Shown here piece by piece: positions 25,309-38,073 of a DNA stretch of 64,000 bases; position 1 is the first letter of the stretch; each line of letters opens with the position of its first letter. The position numbers and the translations under genes are program-made. The stretch comes from Gammaproteobacteria bacterium (GTDB lineage Bacteria; Pseudomonadota; Gammaproteobacteria; Steroidobacterales; Rariloculaceae): positions 64,501 through 128,500 of the forward strand of contig JAJEGN010000014.1 of the NCBI GenBank assembly GCA_022819855.1, given 5' to 3'. A model generated the notes under the pieces. That model was not told the DNA's origin and searched no databases. It saw nothing but the letters and a program-made list of their open reading frames with translations.

Positions 25309-28300
25309 GTGTCAAGAGTAACGCATGCAGGGGATTTCTTCGTCGTCGGCGGTGCCGTGCAGCCGGGCCGAGCCTGCTATGTCGAGCGCCCCGCCGACGC
25401 GGAGCTGCTCAAGAGTATTGCCGATCAGCAGTTCTCCTATGTCCTGAGCCCGCGGGCGTCGGGAAAATCGAGCCTCATGGCGCGCACGATTTCGGTGTTG
25501 CGCGAGCGCCGCCAGCTCGCCGCCGTCGTCGACCTGACCCAGATCGGCGCTCGCAGCGACAGCGACGATGCCGGGCGCTGGTATTACAGCATCGCTTATC
25601 GCGTGCTGCGCGAACTCAGGCTCAAGGTCGACCTGCAGGCGTGGTGGCAGGGCACGGGCGTCCTGCTCAACGAGCAGCGGCTCGTCGAGTTCTTCTCCGA
25701 AGTGGTGCTCGCGCATACCTTCGAGCCCGTGACGATCTTTCTCGATGAGATCGAGCGCGCCGAGGAGCTGCCGTTTGCGAAGGAACTGTTTTCGGCCATT
25801 CGCACCTGTTACGCGCGGCGCGTCTCCGAACCGGACTTCACTCGGCTCAATTTCGTCGTTCTCGGAGTCACGACGCCCGCAAGGCTCTGCCCGGACGAAA
25901 GCTGGTCGCCGTTCACGGACGGTCGCCGCATCGAACTGCCCGAATTCAGTGCCGCCCAATGCCATCGCTTCGCGGCAGGTTTCGGATTCGACGAGGAGTC
26001 CGGCCGCGCGCTCGTGGACAGGGTCTACGGCTGGACGCGGGGACAACCGTACCTCACGCAGAAGCTGGCGCGCGCCGTGGCGAGAAAGGGCGGCAAGCTC
26101 GCCCATGTCGATCGCTGCGTCCAGGAGCTGTTTCTCGCTCCGCGCGCCGGAAGCGAGGAGCCGTTGCTGAGCCAGGTGAGGAGCCTGCTCAGCCGCAGAT
26201 CGCAGGCCGCGCGGCAGGCCTTGTCGTTGCTCGAGAAGATGGGACGGGGCAACGAGATCGCGCCCGCTGCCGTGCGAAATGCACTTGAGTTCCTGAATCT
26301 TGCCGGAGTCGTGAGCCACGACGACGCGGGACGCCTGCACTACAGGAACAGGATCTACGAGCGCGTTTTCGATGGCGAGTGGGCGGCATCGGCGCGCCCG
26401 ATCGCCTGGCGTCGGCCGTTAGCAGTCGCCGCAGCCGCGGCCATCGCAATGCTGCTGCCGTACTGGTACCTGCAAGTCCTGCCTCGGCCCTACATCGACA
26501 TCCTGTCCGTGGTGACGGAGGACTACGCGGTCGCCGAGGACGCATACCAGGCGCTGCATGGAATACCGGGGTTCGCCGGTCGCGCGGACCGATTGTTCGC
26601 TGACGCGATGACGCGCCGCAGCCGCTCCGCCCGCACGCTCGACGAAGTTCTGGCGGCCGATGCCGTACTGAGAACCCTGCCGGATCGCGCCGGTCTCGCC
26701 GACGAACTCATGGGTGCCTACTGGTTGCGTCGCTCGCGGGAAGCCGTGCGCCGCGAGCAACGCGACGAAGCCCTCCTGCTCGCGCTCCAGGCGTTGCCCG
26801 GCCAACGTGAAGCCGTACACGCGACCGCGGCGGAACTGGTCGGCCCCGACTATCGGCAGCTCGTGCGCAGCTTTCGCCTGACCGAACCGCCGCTCGACTG
26901 GAGGGTCGACTGGGAACGCGGAGACCTGGTCGTCATCGACCAGGCTCATCGCGCGCAGCATCTGTCCTTGCGCGAGACGCCGCAGCTGCTGCCCGCGTCG
27001 GATGTCGGGCGGGTCGAGCGCGTGCAGGGCAGGTTGACGGCGCTGCAGCATGTGCCGGTCGAGCGGGAACTCGTGGTGGACGAGCGCCGCGTGGCCGGGG
27101 GATTCGATCTTCTGCTGACCCTGCGGCATGACCGGGCGAGCGACCTGCTCGTGACTCTGACTGCACCGAGCGGCGAACAGGCGACGCTTGCCGTGCCTCA
27201 GCCCCGCGCGGATCAGCAGGCGCTGCGTTTCAGTGCGCGGCCCGGTTCGCCGCTGGTCGCGCTGGCCGACGAGGACAGTCCGGGTCCGTGGCGTCTGACC
27301 GCGGTCGACCGCGGCTCGGGCGAAGTCGGTGTGCTCTTGAGCTGGGGATTGCAGTTTCCCGGTGGCGCTACGGTGTACATGGACACTCCGGAGCAGGGCG
27401 TTGCACTGCCGGACCCCATCAGGACCGACGAAGTTGCGATCGACCTCGACGTGACCGGCCGCATCGCGCTGGCCCGGCCGTCGCGGCCCGGAACCGGCGG
27501 TGCGCTGGCCATCTGGGACCTGCTGCAGGGCGAACTCATCGGCGACGTGCAGATGCGCTCAGCCGTGGAACACGTCGTTTACGGCTCCGCGCACTCGCGC
27601 GCGCTCGTCATGACCCGTGACGCGATGACGATCTGGGATATCGGCCGGGACGCGCAGCTTGCCCGTATCGAAGCGCCAGCCGGATTCGTTCTCCCGCCGG
27701 CGCTCAGCGCCGACGGCGACTACTTCGCGGTCGTCGAGCGAACGGGGTTCGCTGAGCCGCGCTTCAGTCTCGCGCGTGTCGACGATGGCCGAGTGGTCGG
27801 AGGCGGAGCCGGCATCGCCGACGCGGCGGACTGGGTGCTCGGTCCGGGCGCGAACTATCTGGCCATGCTCGATGCCGCCGGGAGGGTCCGTGTCGTCGAT
27901 CCACGCGGCGGGCGGCTGCTTGCGGAGCTCCGCCATTCCCGGGCGATCGAGCGGCTCATCGCCGTACCGGACGGCGCTCTTGTCATTACCGTCGACAGCG
28001 CCGGCGATCTCCTGGCGTGGCGAATCGAACCCGGTGCCGTGGCCGGCGCGCCGCCCGAGGCATCGCTGCTCGGCACGACGATCGATCCCGCGAGCGTCAG
28101 CGTGGCAGCAGACTCTGCGGTACTCGCGTTCGAGGCGTCGCCCGGCCATGTGCAGGTCCGCGATCTGCGCGGCACGGCTCTGACGGACCTGCGCCTCGCC
28201 CCGGGCGTCGTGACGCGGCTCTCGGCCGACGGCCGGGAGATGCTTACCCTCACGGGCAGTACGGTGTTTCGGCTCTGGCGACTCGATCCGCGCGAGTCCG

Positions 28301-29310
28301 GGGAGCCATCCGCGTCCGATCCCGAACTGTCCGCACTCGCGCTCGATTCCCATGGCCCGTCGGTGGCGCTCGGGTATCGGGGTGGACACGTGCGGGTTCG
28401 TCCCGTCGAGGAACTGCAGGAAGCCGGCGCCGTGGCGGACAGCGTGGATTTCATCGGCCATCGAGGCGCGGTCACGAGCCTCGCCGTGAATGCCGCAAGC
28501 AATCTGGTGGCGAGCGGCGGCGCCGATGGCGTCGTGCGCGTCTGGGACTCGACCAGCGTCGCGCCGGGCCCGGCATTCATGCGCCACCCGGCAGGGCCGG
28601 TCCGTGCGGTCGAGATCAGTTCCGACGGCCGCTGGGTCGTCAGCGCGGCGGAGTACTCCGCCAGAGTCTGGTCCGCTCAGGACGGGGAGCTGGCCGGCGA
28701 GATCCCTGTCAACGGCTCGGCGCTCGCTGTCGCGTTCTCGCCGGACGCAGAACTCGTCGCAGTCGGCGACAGCGTCGGCAATATTTTCTTTGGCGCACCG
28801 CGCGGTTCGGAGCCGTTGCTCTCGAGTCGCACGCAGGGCGCCGTGCGGGCGATCGCGTTCTCGCCTGATGCGGTGTTCTTCGCAACCGGCGACGCTGCCG
28901 GCAATCTTCAGCTCTGGGACGCGGACACCGCGTCACCGCGCGGCGACCCCACCGTGTTCCCTCATGCGCTCGAATGGCTCGACTTCAGCCCCGACGGACG
29001 ATTCCTGCTGGTGCAGAGTGGCCACTGGATGCATCGGCTCGAGCTTGCCGGCGAGGACATGACGATCGTGGATACGCGCCTGCTCCCCGGGGGACTGAAG
29101 GCCGCTGCCGTGCCCGGCGGCGCACAGGCGGAGTTCGTGCGCCTGGCCGGCGGCCGGGAAACGGGCCGCGCCGCGGTTCTGAATCTCGACCTGACCCGGC
29201 CCGCCGAGGCCCCGCTACCGGCCGATTCGCCGCAACTCACGCGCGACTGGGAGGCGATTCTCGGCCTGAGGCTCGATACTCGAACGGGCCTCGTGCGCGG
29301 CGCCTTTTAG
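25309..29310 (+). CDS. AAA-like ATPase / TM / P-domain / WD40 giant protein
   Basis: A GTG at 25309 gives 1333 aa; the frame is open upstream but overlaps the divergent kinase gene. Domains: an AAA-like (AAA_35/STAND-type) ATPase at about 10-330 with Walker A SPRASGKSS (47-55) and Walker B VTIFLDEIE (141-149); one membrane segment at about 367-388; a helical region (400-560); a proprotein-convertase P-domain-like beta unit (about 590-685, SDLLVTLTAPSGE ... GPWRLTAVD); and a WD40 propeller region (about 715-1310), clearest in its last blades (SGGADGVVRVWD, ATGDAAGNLQLWD). Topology would place the ATPase inside and the beta domains outside the inner membrane. Function unknown; a sensor/switch is plausible from the domains. 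It is convergent with ettA, with 3 bases between stops. Confidence 0.8.
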   Translation: MSRVTHAGDFFVVGGAVQPGRACYVERPADAELLKSIADQQFSYVLSPRASGKSSLMARTISVLRERRQLAAVVDLTQIGARSDSDDAGRWYYSIAYRVLRELRLKVDLQAWWQGTGVLLNEQRLVEFFSEVVLAHTFEPVTIFLDEIERAEELPFAKELFSAIRTCYARRVSEPDFTRLNFVVLGVTTPARLCPDESWSPFTDGRRIELPEFSAAQCHRFAAGFGFDEESGRALVDRVYGWTRGQPYLTQKLARAVARKGGKLAHVDRCVQELFLAPRAGSEEPLLSQVRSLLSRRSQAARQALSLLEKMGRGNEIAPAAVRNALEFLNLAGVVSHDDAGRLHYRNRIYERVFDGEWAASARPIAWRRPLAVAAAAAIAMLLPYWYLQVLPRPYIDILSVVTEDYAVAEDAYQALHGIPGFAGRADRLFADAMTRRSRSARTLDEVLAADAVLRTLPDRAGLADELMGAYWLRRSREAVRREQRDEALLLALQALPGQREAVHATAAELVGPDYRQLVRSFRLTEPPLDWRVDWERGDLVVIDQAHRAQHLSLRETPQLLPASDVGRVERVQGRLTALQHVPVERELVVDERRVAGGFDLLLTLRHDRASDLLVTLTAPSGEQATLAVPQPRADQQALRFSARPGSPLVALADEDSPGPWRLTAVDRGSGEVGVLLSWGLQFPGGATVYMDTPEQGVALPDPIRTDEVAIDLDVTGRIALARPSRPGTGGALAIWDLLQGELIGDVQMRSAVEHVVYGSAHSRALVMTRDAMTIWDIGRDAQLARIEAPAGFVLPPALSADGDYFAVVERTGFAEPRFSLARVDDGRVVGGGAGIADAADWVLGPGANYLAMLDAAGRVRVVDPRGGRLLAELRHSRAIERLIAVPDGALVITVDSAGDLLAWRIEPGAVAGAPPEASLLGTTIDPASVSVAADSAVLAFEASPGHVQVRDLRGTALTDLRLAPGVVTRLSADGREMLTLTGSTVFRLWRLDPRESGEPSASDPELSALALDSHGPSVALGYRGGHVRVRPVEELQEAGAVADSVDFIGHRGAVTSLAVNAASNLVASGGADGVVRVWDSTSVAPGPAFMRHPAGPVRAVEISSDGRWVVSAAEYSARVWSAQDGELAGEIPVNGSALAVAFSPDAELVAVGDSVGNIFFGAPRGSEPLLSSRTQGAVRAIAFSPDAVFFATGDAAGNLQLWDADTASPRGDPTVFPHALEWLDFSPDGRFLLVQSGHWMHRLELAGEDMTIVDTRLLPGGLKAAAVPGGAQAEFVRLAGGRETGRAAVLNLDLTRPAEAPLPADSPQLTRDWEAILGLRLDTRTGLVRGAF

Positions 29311-29313
29311 CCC

Positions 29314-30987
<1,674 letters not shown>

Positions 30988-31082
30988 GGTCCTCTTCCCG
31001 GAGCGGGTCGGCTGAGCGCGACCGGATTATCCGCGAACGGTCCGGCCGAGCAACAATCCGGCTAACTCTGAGAACAACATCG

Positions 31083-32039
31083 ATGTCAGCGACTGCCGTT
31101 CTGGTCTGCGGGCCGGAGATCGCATCGTACGGTTTTCCCGACGGCCATCCGTTCGGCACTTCCCGGCATGATGCGTTCATGGACGAGCTTGAGAAGTCCG
31201 AAAGCAGCGGCCGTCTCGACAGGATCTCGGCGCGGCAGGCCACCCGCGAGGAACTCGAGTACTTTCATACGCCGGGCCATGTCGATCGCGTGGCCGAGAT
31301 GTCGCGTATTGGCAGCGGCTTTCTGGACCTCGGCGACACGCCCGCTTATCCGGGCGTATTCGAGAACGCGGCATTCGTGGTCGGCGGCACGCTCAATGCG
31401 CTTGAAGCGATCATGACAGGCCCGGTCCCGTGCGCGTTTATCCCGATCGGCGGTCTGCATCACGCGGCGCGCGACGCGGCGGCGGGCTTTTGCGTATTCA
31501 ACGACTGCGGTATCGCCATCGAAGCGGCGCGGCGCCGCCACGGGCTGAAGCGTATTGCCTACGTCGACATCGATGCGCACCACGGCGACGGCGTGTTCTA
31601 CGGGTTCGAGGACGATCCGGACGTGATCTTCGCCGATCTGCACGAGGATGGCCGCTTTCTCTACCCGGGCACAGGTTCCCGCGACGAGATCGGCAAGGGC
31701 GCCGCGGTCGGAAAGAAGCTCAACGTGCCCATGCCGCCGGGCGCGGGGGATCAACATTTCCTCGAGGCATGGGACGAGGTCGAGAGTTTCCTCGAGGACC
31801 ATCCGCCCGAACTGATCCTGCTGCAGTGCGGTGCGGATTCACTGGGCGGCGATCCCATAACGCATCTGGCGTACACGGAAGAAGCCCATGCGCACGCAAC
31901 GCGCCGGCTGAGAATCCTCGCCGATCGCCATTGCGATGGACGGATCCTCGGCATGGGCGGCGGCGGTTACGACCTCAACAATCTCGGGCGTGCCTGGACG
32001 CGCGTCGTCGAAGAGCTGGCCCGGGATCCTGCGCGGTAG
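31083..32039 (+). CDS. Histone deacetylase / acetoin-utilisation (AcuC) family protein
   Basis: The 318 aa product has the arginase/deacetylase fold signatures: [19 protein letters not shown] (active-site His pair) and [12 protein letters not shown] (zinc Asp and His). The second zinc Asp is probably the one in LQCGADSL, and the transition-state tyrosine side is in [10 protein letters not shown]. Bacterial members deacetylate acetyl-lysine proteins, polyamines or small acetylated amides; the substrate here is unknown. It lies 92 bases before glyA, same strand, and 95 bases from the divergent ettA start. Confidence 0.88.
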   Translation: MSATAVLVCGPEIASYGFPDGHPFGTSRHDAFMDELEKSESSGRLDRISARQATREELEYFHTPGHVDRVAEMSRIGSGFLDLGDTPAYPGVFENAAFVVGGTLNALEAIMTGPVPCAFIPIGGLHHAARDAAAGFCVFNDCGIAIEAARRRHGLKRIAYVDIDAHHGDGVFYGFEDDPDVIFADLHEDGRFLYPGTGSRDEIGKGAAVGKKLNVPMPPGAGDQHFLEAWDEVESFLEDHPPELILLQCGADSLGGDPITHLAYTEEAHAHATRRLRILADRHCDGRILGMGGGGYDLNNLGRAWTRVVEELARDPAR

Positions 32040-32131
32040 GTACTTCGCAGCCCATGGCAGAATTCCCTGTCTCGCCCGCAAGCAGCGAGACGCCCGGCGG
32101 GGCTGCTAGTATCCCGGCCGGGGTACCGAGA

Positions 32132-33397
<1,266 letters not shown>

Positions 33398-33403
33398 CCG
33401 ATC

Positions 33404-33925
33404 GTGTACTGCCCGTTCTGCAGCCACGGCGACACCCGGGTGATCGATTCCAGACTCACCGCGGAAGGCCGCCAGGTGCGCCGCCGCCGCGAGTGCCTGC
33501 ACTGCACGGAGCGGTTCACCACCTTCGAGTCGGCCGAACTCGTCATGCCTCACGTCAGAAAGCGCGACGACCGTCGCGAGCCCTTTGACCTGGCGAAGCT
33601 GCGCAGCGGCATCGAAGCGGCCCTCAGGAAACGGCCCGTCGGCAGCGAAGCGCTCGAGCGGGCGGTCGAGCAGATCGCACATCGAATTCGGGTCACCGGC
33701 GAGCGCGATGTCGCCAGCAGTTACATCGGCAGTCTGGTCATGGATCAGCTACGGCGGCTCGACGAGGTCGCCTACGTGAGATTCGCATCGGTCTACCGGA
33801 GCTTCCAGGACGTGACCGAGTTCGAGGAGGAGATCAGGCGGTTGAGAGCGCGCACCGATGCGGCGGAGGAGCGTCGCCAGATGTCCCTGCTCCCCGATGA
33901 CGATGCGAAAAGGCCGAAACGGTGA
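33404..33925 (+). CDS. nrdR: Transcriptional repressor NrdR
   Basis: ATP/dATP-sensing repressor of ribonucleotide reductase operons. The 173 aa product starts with a zinc ribbon (C3, C6, C31, C34: CPFC ... CLHC), followed by an ATP-cone domain (about 48-140, [16 protein letters not shown]). The GTG start at 33404 begins exactly at the zinc ribbon. It overlaps ribD by four bases (GTGA), so its level may be tied to riboflavin synthesis genes. No NrdR target (nrd) gene lies in the window. Confidence 0.95.
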   Translation: MYCPFCSHGDTRVIDSRLTAEGRQVRRRRECLHCTERFTTFESAELVMPHVRKRDDRREPFDLAKLRSGIEAALRKRPVGSEALERAVEQIAHRIRVTGERDVASSYIGSLVMDQLRRLDEVAYVRFASVYRSFQDVTEFEEEIRRLRARTDAAEERRQMSLLPDDDAKRPKR

Positions 33926-35028
33926 GTTCGACCGCCGACCACGAGTTCATGGCGCGGGCGCTCAGGCTGGCCCGCAGGGGACTCGGCTCGACCGACCCGA
34001 ACCCGACCGTGGGGTGCGTGCTCGTCAGGGACAGCGAAGTCGTCGGTGAAGGCTGGACCGCGCCGGTCGGCGGGCCGCATGCGGAACGCGCCGCGCTGGC
34101 GGCTGCCGGGGACCGGGCTCGGGGCGCGACCGCCTACGTCACGCTCGAGCCGTGTTGCCACCAGGGGCGCACCGGAGCGTGCACGGTGGCGCTTCTCGAG
34201 GCCGGGGTCGCGCGCGTCGTGTGCGCGATCGGCGACCCGAATCCGCTCGTCAACGGTGCGGGACTGCGTGCGCTCGGCGACTCGGGCGTCGCCGTCGAGC
34301 AAGGTCTCATGGAACAGGGCGCACGCGAGATCAACAAGGGTTATCTCGCGCGCATGACCCGCGGCCGGCCCTGGGTCAGGAGCAAGGTCGCTGCGAGTCT
34401 CGACGGGAGGACCGCCCTTTCGAGCGGCCAGAGCAAGTGGATCACGGGAGCCGGCGCCAGGAGCGACGTGCACCGCTGGCGGGCGCGGTCGAGCGCGGTG
34501 CTGACCGGTATCGGGACGGTGCTCGCCGACGATCCTTCGCTGGACGCGCGGCCGGATGACGACGGTGGGTTCGTGCAGCCGTTGCGCGTGATCGTCGATT
34601 CCGCCTTGCGCACGCCGCCGACCGCCCGGACGCTGTCGCTGCCGGGAGAAGTCCTCATCCTCACGACGACCGACGCGGCTGACCGGCGCGCTCCGCTCGA
34701 GGCCGGCGGCGCGCGAATCGAGGCGGTCGAAGGCAGGCCGCGCTGCAATCTCGAACACGTACTCGGTCGCCTGGCCGAACTCGAGGTCAATGACGTCTGG
34801 ATCGAAGCCGGCGCGACGCTCAACGGGGCGCTGCTCGAGCACGGCCTCATCGACGAGTTCGTGCTTTATCTCGCGCCGAGACTGCTCGGCGACGATGCGC
34901 GCGGCATGTTCTCGCTGGCCCCGCTCGCGAGCCTTGCCGACAGCCTTGAACTATCGATCGATGACGTGCGCAGGATCGGTCCGGACTTGCGCATCCGGGC
35001 GCGTCCCGGTACGGTGCTGCCCCCCTGA
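33922..35028 (+). CDS. ribD: Bifunctional pyrimidine deaminase / reductase
   Basis: Two steps of riboflavin synthesis: deamination, then NADPH reduction of the pyrimidine intermediate. In 368 aa, the deaminase domain (about 8-145) has zinc ligands in GPHAERAAL and [12 protein letters not shown]. The reductase domain (about 148-360) begins [18 protein letters not shown] and has [15 protein letters not shown] start in a GTGA overlap with nrdR. A 195-base gap follows before ribE. Confidence 0.95.
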   Translation: MSSTADHEFMARALRLARRGLGSTDPNPTVGCVLVRDSEVVGEGWTAPVGGPHAERAALAAAGDRARGATAYVTLEPCCHQGRTGACTVALLEAGVARVVCAIGDPNPLVNGAGLRALGDSGVAVEQGLMEQGAREINKGYLARMTRGRPWVRSKVAASLDGRTALSSGQSKWITGAGARSDVHRWRARSSAVLTGIGTVLADDPSLDARPDDDGGFVQPLRVIVDSALRTPPTARTLSLPGEVLILTTTDAADRRAPLEAGGARIEAVEGRPRCNLEHVLGRLAELEVNDVWIEAGATLNGALLEHGLIDEFVLYLAPRLLGDDARGMFSLAPLASLADSLELSIDDVRRIGPDLRIRARPGTVLPP

Positions 35029-35223
35029 GGAACCTCTGGAACGACTACGTTCGTCAAGGCCCGACAGGACCCGAACCGGTCGTTTTCGGATCGGCGAACG
35101 CCGGAGAACGGAATTGTTCGGAGCATGCCCGACAGGTCACGACGGAACGCCGCGCTGCGGTTCGACGCAGCGAGGCTTTCCCCGCAGATCGCCGGACGGC
35201 GAGCGAGCAGAAGGCGAATCGAG

Positions 35224-35823
35224 GTGTTTTCCGGGATAGTCAAATGCGTCGGCCGGGTTCTCGAGCGGACCGACATGGGTGCGGACGCGCGGCTGGCGAT
35301 CGCTTACGAGACCGGGGAACTGGGCGCGCTCGCGCCGGGTTCGAGCATCGCCGTCAACGGCGCCTGCCTGACCGCGACGGCCTGCGGTCCCGGACGCTTC
35401 GAAGCCGACGTATCGAAGGCGACGCTCGCGGTGACGACTCTGGGCGCGCTGGCGGTCGGCAGCCCCGTCAACCTCGAAGCGTCGCTCAAGGTCGGCGATC
35501 CCTTGGACGGCCACTATGTGACCGGTCACATCGACGGTGTCGGCCGGGTCGTCGAGATCGGACCTGCCGCGCGTTCGACCTTTCTCGCCGTCGAGTTGCC
35601 CGAGGCGCTGAGCCGCTACGTGGCGCGCAAGGGTTCGATCGCCGTGGACGGCGTGAGCCTGACGGTGAACGCGGTCAGCGGCCGACGTTTCGAAGTCAAC
35701 ATCGTGCCGCACACGCGCGAGGCGACGGTCATTTCCGGGTACGCGCCCGACACGCCTGTTAACATTGAGGTCGACATCGTCGCACGCTATGTCGAACGTC
35801 TCGGAGGCCGGGAGTCTTCGTGA
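35224..35823 (+). CDS. ribE: Riboflavin synthase alpha chain
   Basis: Dismutates two 6,7-dimethyl-8-ribityllumazine molecules to riboflavin. The GTG at 35224 gives the family start MFSGIVK and 199 aa. Two lumazine-binding repeats are visible: the first has GSSIAVNGACLT and the second GHIDGVGRV...GSIAVDGVSLTVN. The 195 bases upstream do not match the FMN riboswitch consensus. Confidence 0.93.
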   Translation: MFSGIVKCVGRVLERTDMGADARLAIAYETGELGALAPGSSIAVNGACLTATACGPGRFEADVSKATLAVTTLGALAVGSPVNLEASLKVGDPLDGHYVTGHIDGVGRVVEIGPAARSTFLAVELPEALSRYVARKGSIAVDGVSLTVNAVSGRRFEVNIVPHTREATVISGYAPDTPVNIEVDIVARYVERLGGRESS

Positions 35824-35893
35824 CGAAAGATCCGGAGCGCACGGATCAGGCACACCTGGCGAAGCGAACCTGGCATCCCGCTGCAGAGAAACC

Positions 35894-37060
35894 ATGATTA
35901 CGCGAGCAGGAACCGAAAAGGCGTGGTCGGGACTCGATCCGATCGAGGACATCATCGCCGCGATCCGCAAGGGCGAGATGGCCGTGATCCTCGATGACGA
36001 AGATCGCGAGAACGAAGGCGACCTGATCATGGCCGCCAGCAAGGTCCGCAGCGAACACATCAATTTCATGGCGCGCTACGGCCGCGGCCTGATCTGCCTG
36101 ACCCTGACGCGATCGCGCTGCGAGCAGTTGCGCCTGCCGCTCATGGTCAGCGGCACGGACCGGCGCAAGACCACGAACTTCACGGTTTCGATCGAGGCAA
36201 GCGAGGGCGTGACGACCGGCATCTCCGCACATGACCGCGCCCGCACGGTGCGCGCCGCAGTCGCACCCCAGGCGCAGCCGGACGACCTGCGCCAGCCCGG
36301 CCACATCTTTCCGCTCATGGCACAGCCCGGCGGTGTGCTGACCCGCGCCGGTCACACCGAGGCCGGTTGCGACTTCGCGCGGCTCGCGGGACTCGAGCCC
36401 GCCTCGGTGATCGTCGAAATCCTCAACGACGACGGCACGATGGCGCGGCGCGACGATCTCATCGCCTTCGCGCGGCGTCACAATCTCAAGATCGGCACGA
36501 TCGCTGACCTGATCGAATACCGCCTCGCGCACGAGGAAACGGTCGAAGCGATCGCCGAGCTCGATATCGAGACGCCGTTCGGCCCGTTCAGGCTCGTGTG
36601 CTTCGACGATCACATCAACCGCAACGTGCACCTCGCGCTCGTGCGTGGAACGATCGAAACGAATCGTCCCGTGCTCGTGCGCGTGCACCGCCAGGACACG
36701 CTGAGCGACGTGGTCAACATCCGGCATCCGCGCCTCGGCTGGCCCCTCGCGGACGCGATGCGGCAGATCGCCCGCGAGGGCAGCGGCGTGATCGTGATAC
36801 TCAGGCACGACGAATCGGCGCGGGACCTCATGTCGGCGCTCCGTTCGCTGAGCGAAACGGAAGACTCGCTGGCGGCGCGGCGCGAGCGCAGCATGGACCT
36901 GCGTACCTTCGGCACGGGCGCACAGGTACTGCGCGCGCTCGGCATCACCAAGATGCGGGTGCTCAGCGCTCCGAAACACATCCATGCGCTGTCGGGCTTC
37001 GGTCTGGAGGTCGTCGAGTACGTGGCGCCGGAAGACGGCGGTGACGATGGACATGGCTGA
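35894..37060 (+). CDS. ribBA: DHBP synthase with degenerate GTP cyclohydrolase II half (RibBX-like)
   Basis: The N-terminal half (about 14-215 of 388 aa) is a complete 3,4-dihydroxy-2-butanone-4-phosphate synthase, with [22 protein letters not shown] and the [13 protein letters not shown] region. The C-terminal half aligns with GTP cyclohydrolase II but has lost its key residues: the zinc cysteines of the usual SECLTGD...RCDCG stretch are absent ([18 protein letters not shown] here), and the YxRQEGRG loop is also altered. So it should supply only the butanone phosphate; GTP cyclohydrolase II must come from elsewhere. Start ATG 35894 with GAGAAA upstream. It overlaps ribH by 14 bases. Confidence 0.9.
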   Translation: MITRAGTEKAWSGLDPIEDIIAAIRKGEMAVILDDEDRENEGDLIMAASKVRSEHINFMARYGRGLICLTLTRSRCEQLRLPLMVSGTDRRKTTNFTVSIEASEGVTTGISAHDRARTVRAAVAPQAQPDDLRQPGHIFPLMAQPGGVLTRAGHTEAGCDFARLAGLEPASVIVEILNDDGTMARRDDLIAFARRHNLKIGTIADLIEYRLAHEETVEAIAELDIETPFGPFRLVCFDDHINRNVHLALVRGTIETNRPVLVRVHRQDTLSDVVNIRHPRLGWPLADAMRQIAREGSGVIVILRHDESARDLMSALRSLSETEDSLAARRERSMDLRTFGTGAQVLRALGITKMRVLSAPKHIHALSGFGLEVVEYVAPEDGGDDGHG

Positions 37061-37532
37061 CAAGATCCGGACGATCGAAGGCGACCTCAACGCGCGTGGA
37101 ATGCGTTTCGGAATCGTCGCTTCACGGTTCAACGACTTCATCGTCGACCGCTTGCTCGACGCGGCGGTCGCTACTTTGCTCGATCACGGAGCGGACGCGG
37201 CCGACATCACGGTCGTCCGCGTACCGGGCGCGTTCGAGACGCCGCTTGCGCTGCGCAGGATGGCGGCAAGCGGCGGCCATGATGCGCTCGTCGCGCTCGG
37301 CTGCGTGGTTCGCGGCGCCACGCCGCATTTCGACTACGTCGCGGGCGAAGCGAGCAGCGGGGTTGCAAGCGTGAGCCTCGAACACGGCATCGCGGTCGGA
37401 TTCGGGATTCTCACGGTCGACACCGTCGAGCAGGCGATCGAGCGGGCAGGCACGAAGGCCGGCAACAAGGGCGTCGATGCGGCGCTCGCGGCGATCCGCA
37501 CGGCCGCCGTGTTGCGCGAGCTGGAGCGCTAA
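37047..37532 (+). CDS. ribH: 6,7-dimethyl-8-ribityllumazine synthase
   Basis: Condenses the RibD-branch pyrimidine with butanone phosphate. The 161 aa product has [10 protein letters not shown], the VPGAFETPL substrate loop and the catalytic histidine in [14 protein letters not shown] 37047 overlaps the end of ribBA by 14 bases; ATG 37053 is an alternative inside the overlap. nusB follows after 67 bases. Confidence 0.95.
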   Translation: MDMADKIRTIEGDLNARGMRFGIVASRFNDFIVDRLLDAAVATLLDHGADAADITVVRVPGAFETPLALRRMAASGGHDALVALGCVVRGATPHFDYVAGEASSGVASVSLEHGIAVGFGILTVDTVEQAIERAGTKAGNKGVDAALAAIRTAAVLRELER

Positions 37533-37599
37533 GGTTTGGCGAGGGCGCGGCCAGCGTAATCCCTCACCCGCGCCACGGCCTGGATGGTCGAGCAAGTCC

Positions 37600-38073
37600 A
37601 TGAACACCACAGGCGACTCTCCGATCCCGGACGCGGCCAGGAGCGACATTCGGGGCAGGCGCGGCGCCCGGGATTTGCTCGTGCGGGCGCTCTACCAGTG
37701 GCAGCTTGCCGGTCACGACCTGACCGAACTGGCCCGCCAGTTCGAACTCGAGGCCGATTTCGCCTCCATCGACCAGGCCTATTTTCGTGTGCTGCTCGAG
37801 ATCGTGCTCAAGGACGTCGAGACGCTTGACGCGACCATCGCCCGGTTTGCCGTACGGTCCCCGGCGCAGCTCGACGCCGTCGGCCGCGCGATCCTGTTGC
37901 TCGCGCTCGCCGAACTCAGGCATCGCCCCGACGTTCCGACAAATGCGATCATCAACGAGGCCGTCGAACTTGCGAAGCGGTATGGCGCCACCGACAGCTA
38001 CCGCTTCGTCAACGCGTTGCTCGACAAGGCGGCTGCAGAACTCGGAGAGCGTGATGGCAGGCTCACGGGATGA
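37600..38073 (+). CDS. nusB: Transcription antitermination protein NusB
   Basis: RNA-binding partner of NusE (S10) in rRNA antitermination. The 157 aa all-helical protein shows RRGARDLLVRALYQWQLAG near the start, followed by the VPTNAIINEAVELAKRYGATDSYRFVNALLDK C-terminal signature split over two helices. Start ATG 37600. Its end overlaps thiL by 20 bases. Position after ribH is typical for the phylum. Confidence 0.95.
   Translation: MNTTGDSPIPDAARSDIRGRRGARDLLVRALYQWQLAGHDLTELARQFELEADFASIDQAYFRVLLEIVLKDVETLDATIARFAVRSPAQLDAVGRAILLLALAELRHRPDVPTNAIINEAVELAKRYGATDSYRFVNALLDKAAAELGERDGRLTG

Noticed and set aside
35029-35223. FMN riboswitch before ribE
   Set aside because: The gap was read for the conserved riboswitch core segments; they are not present.
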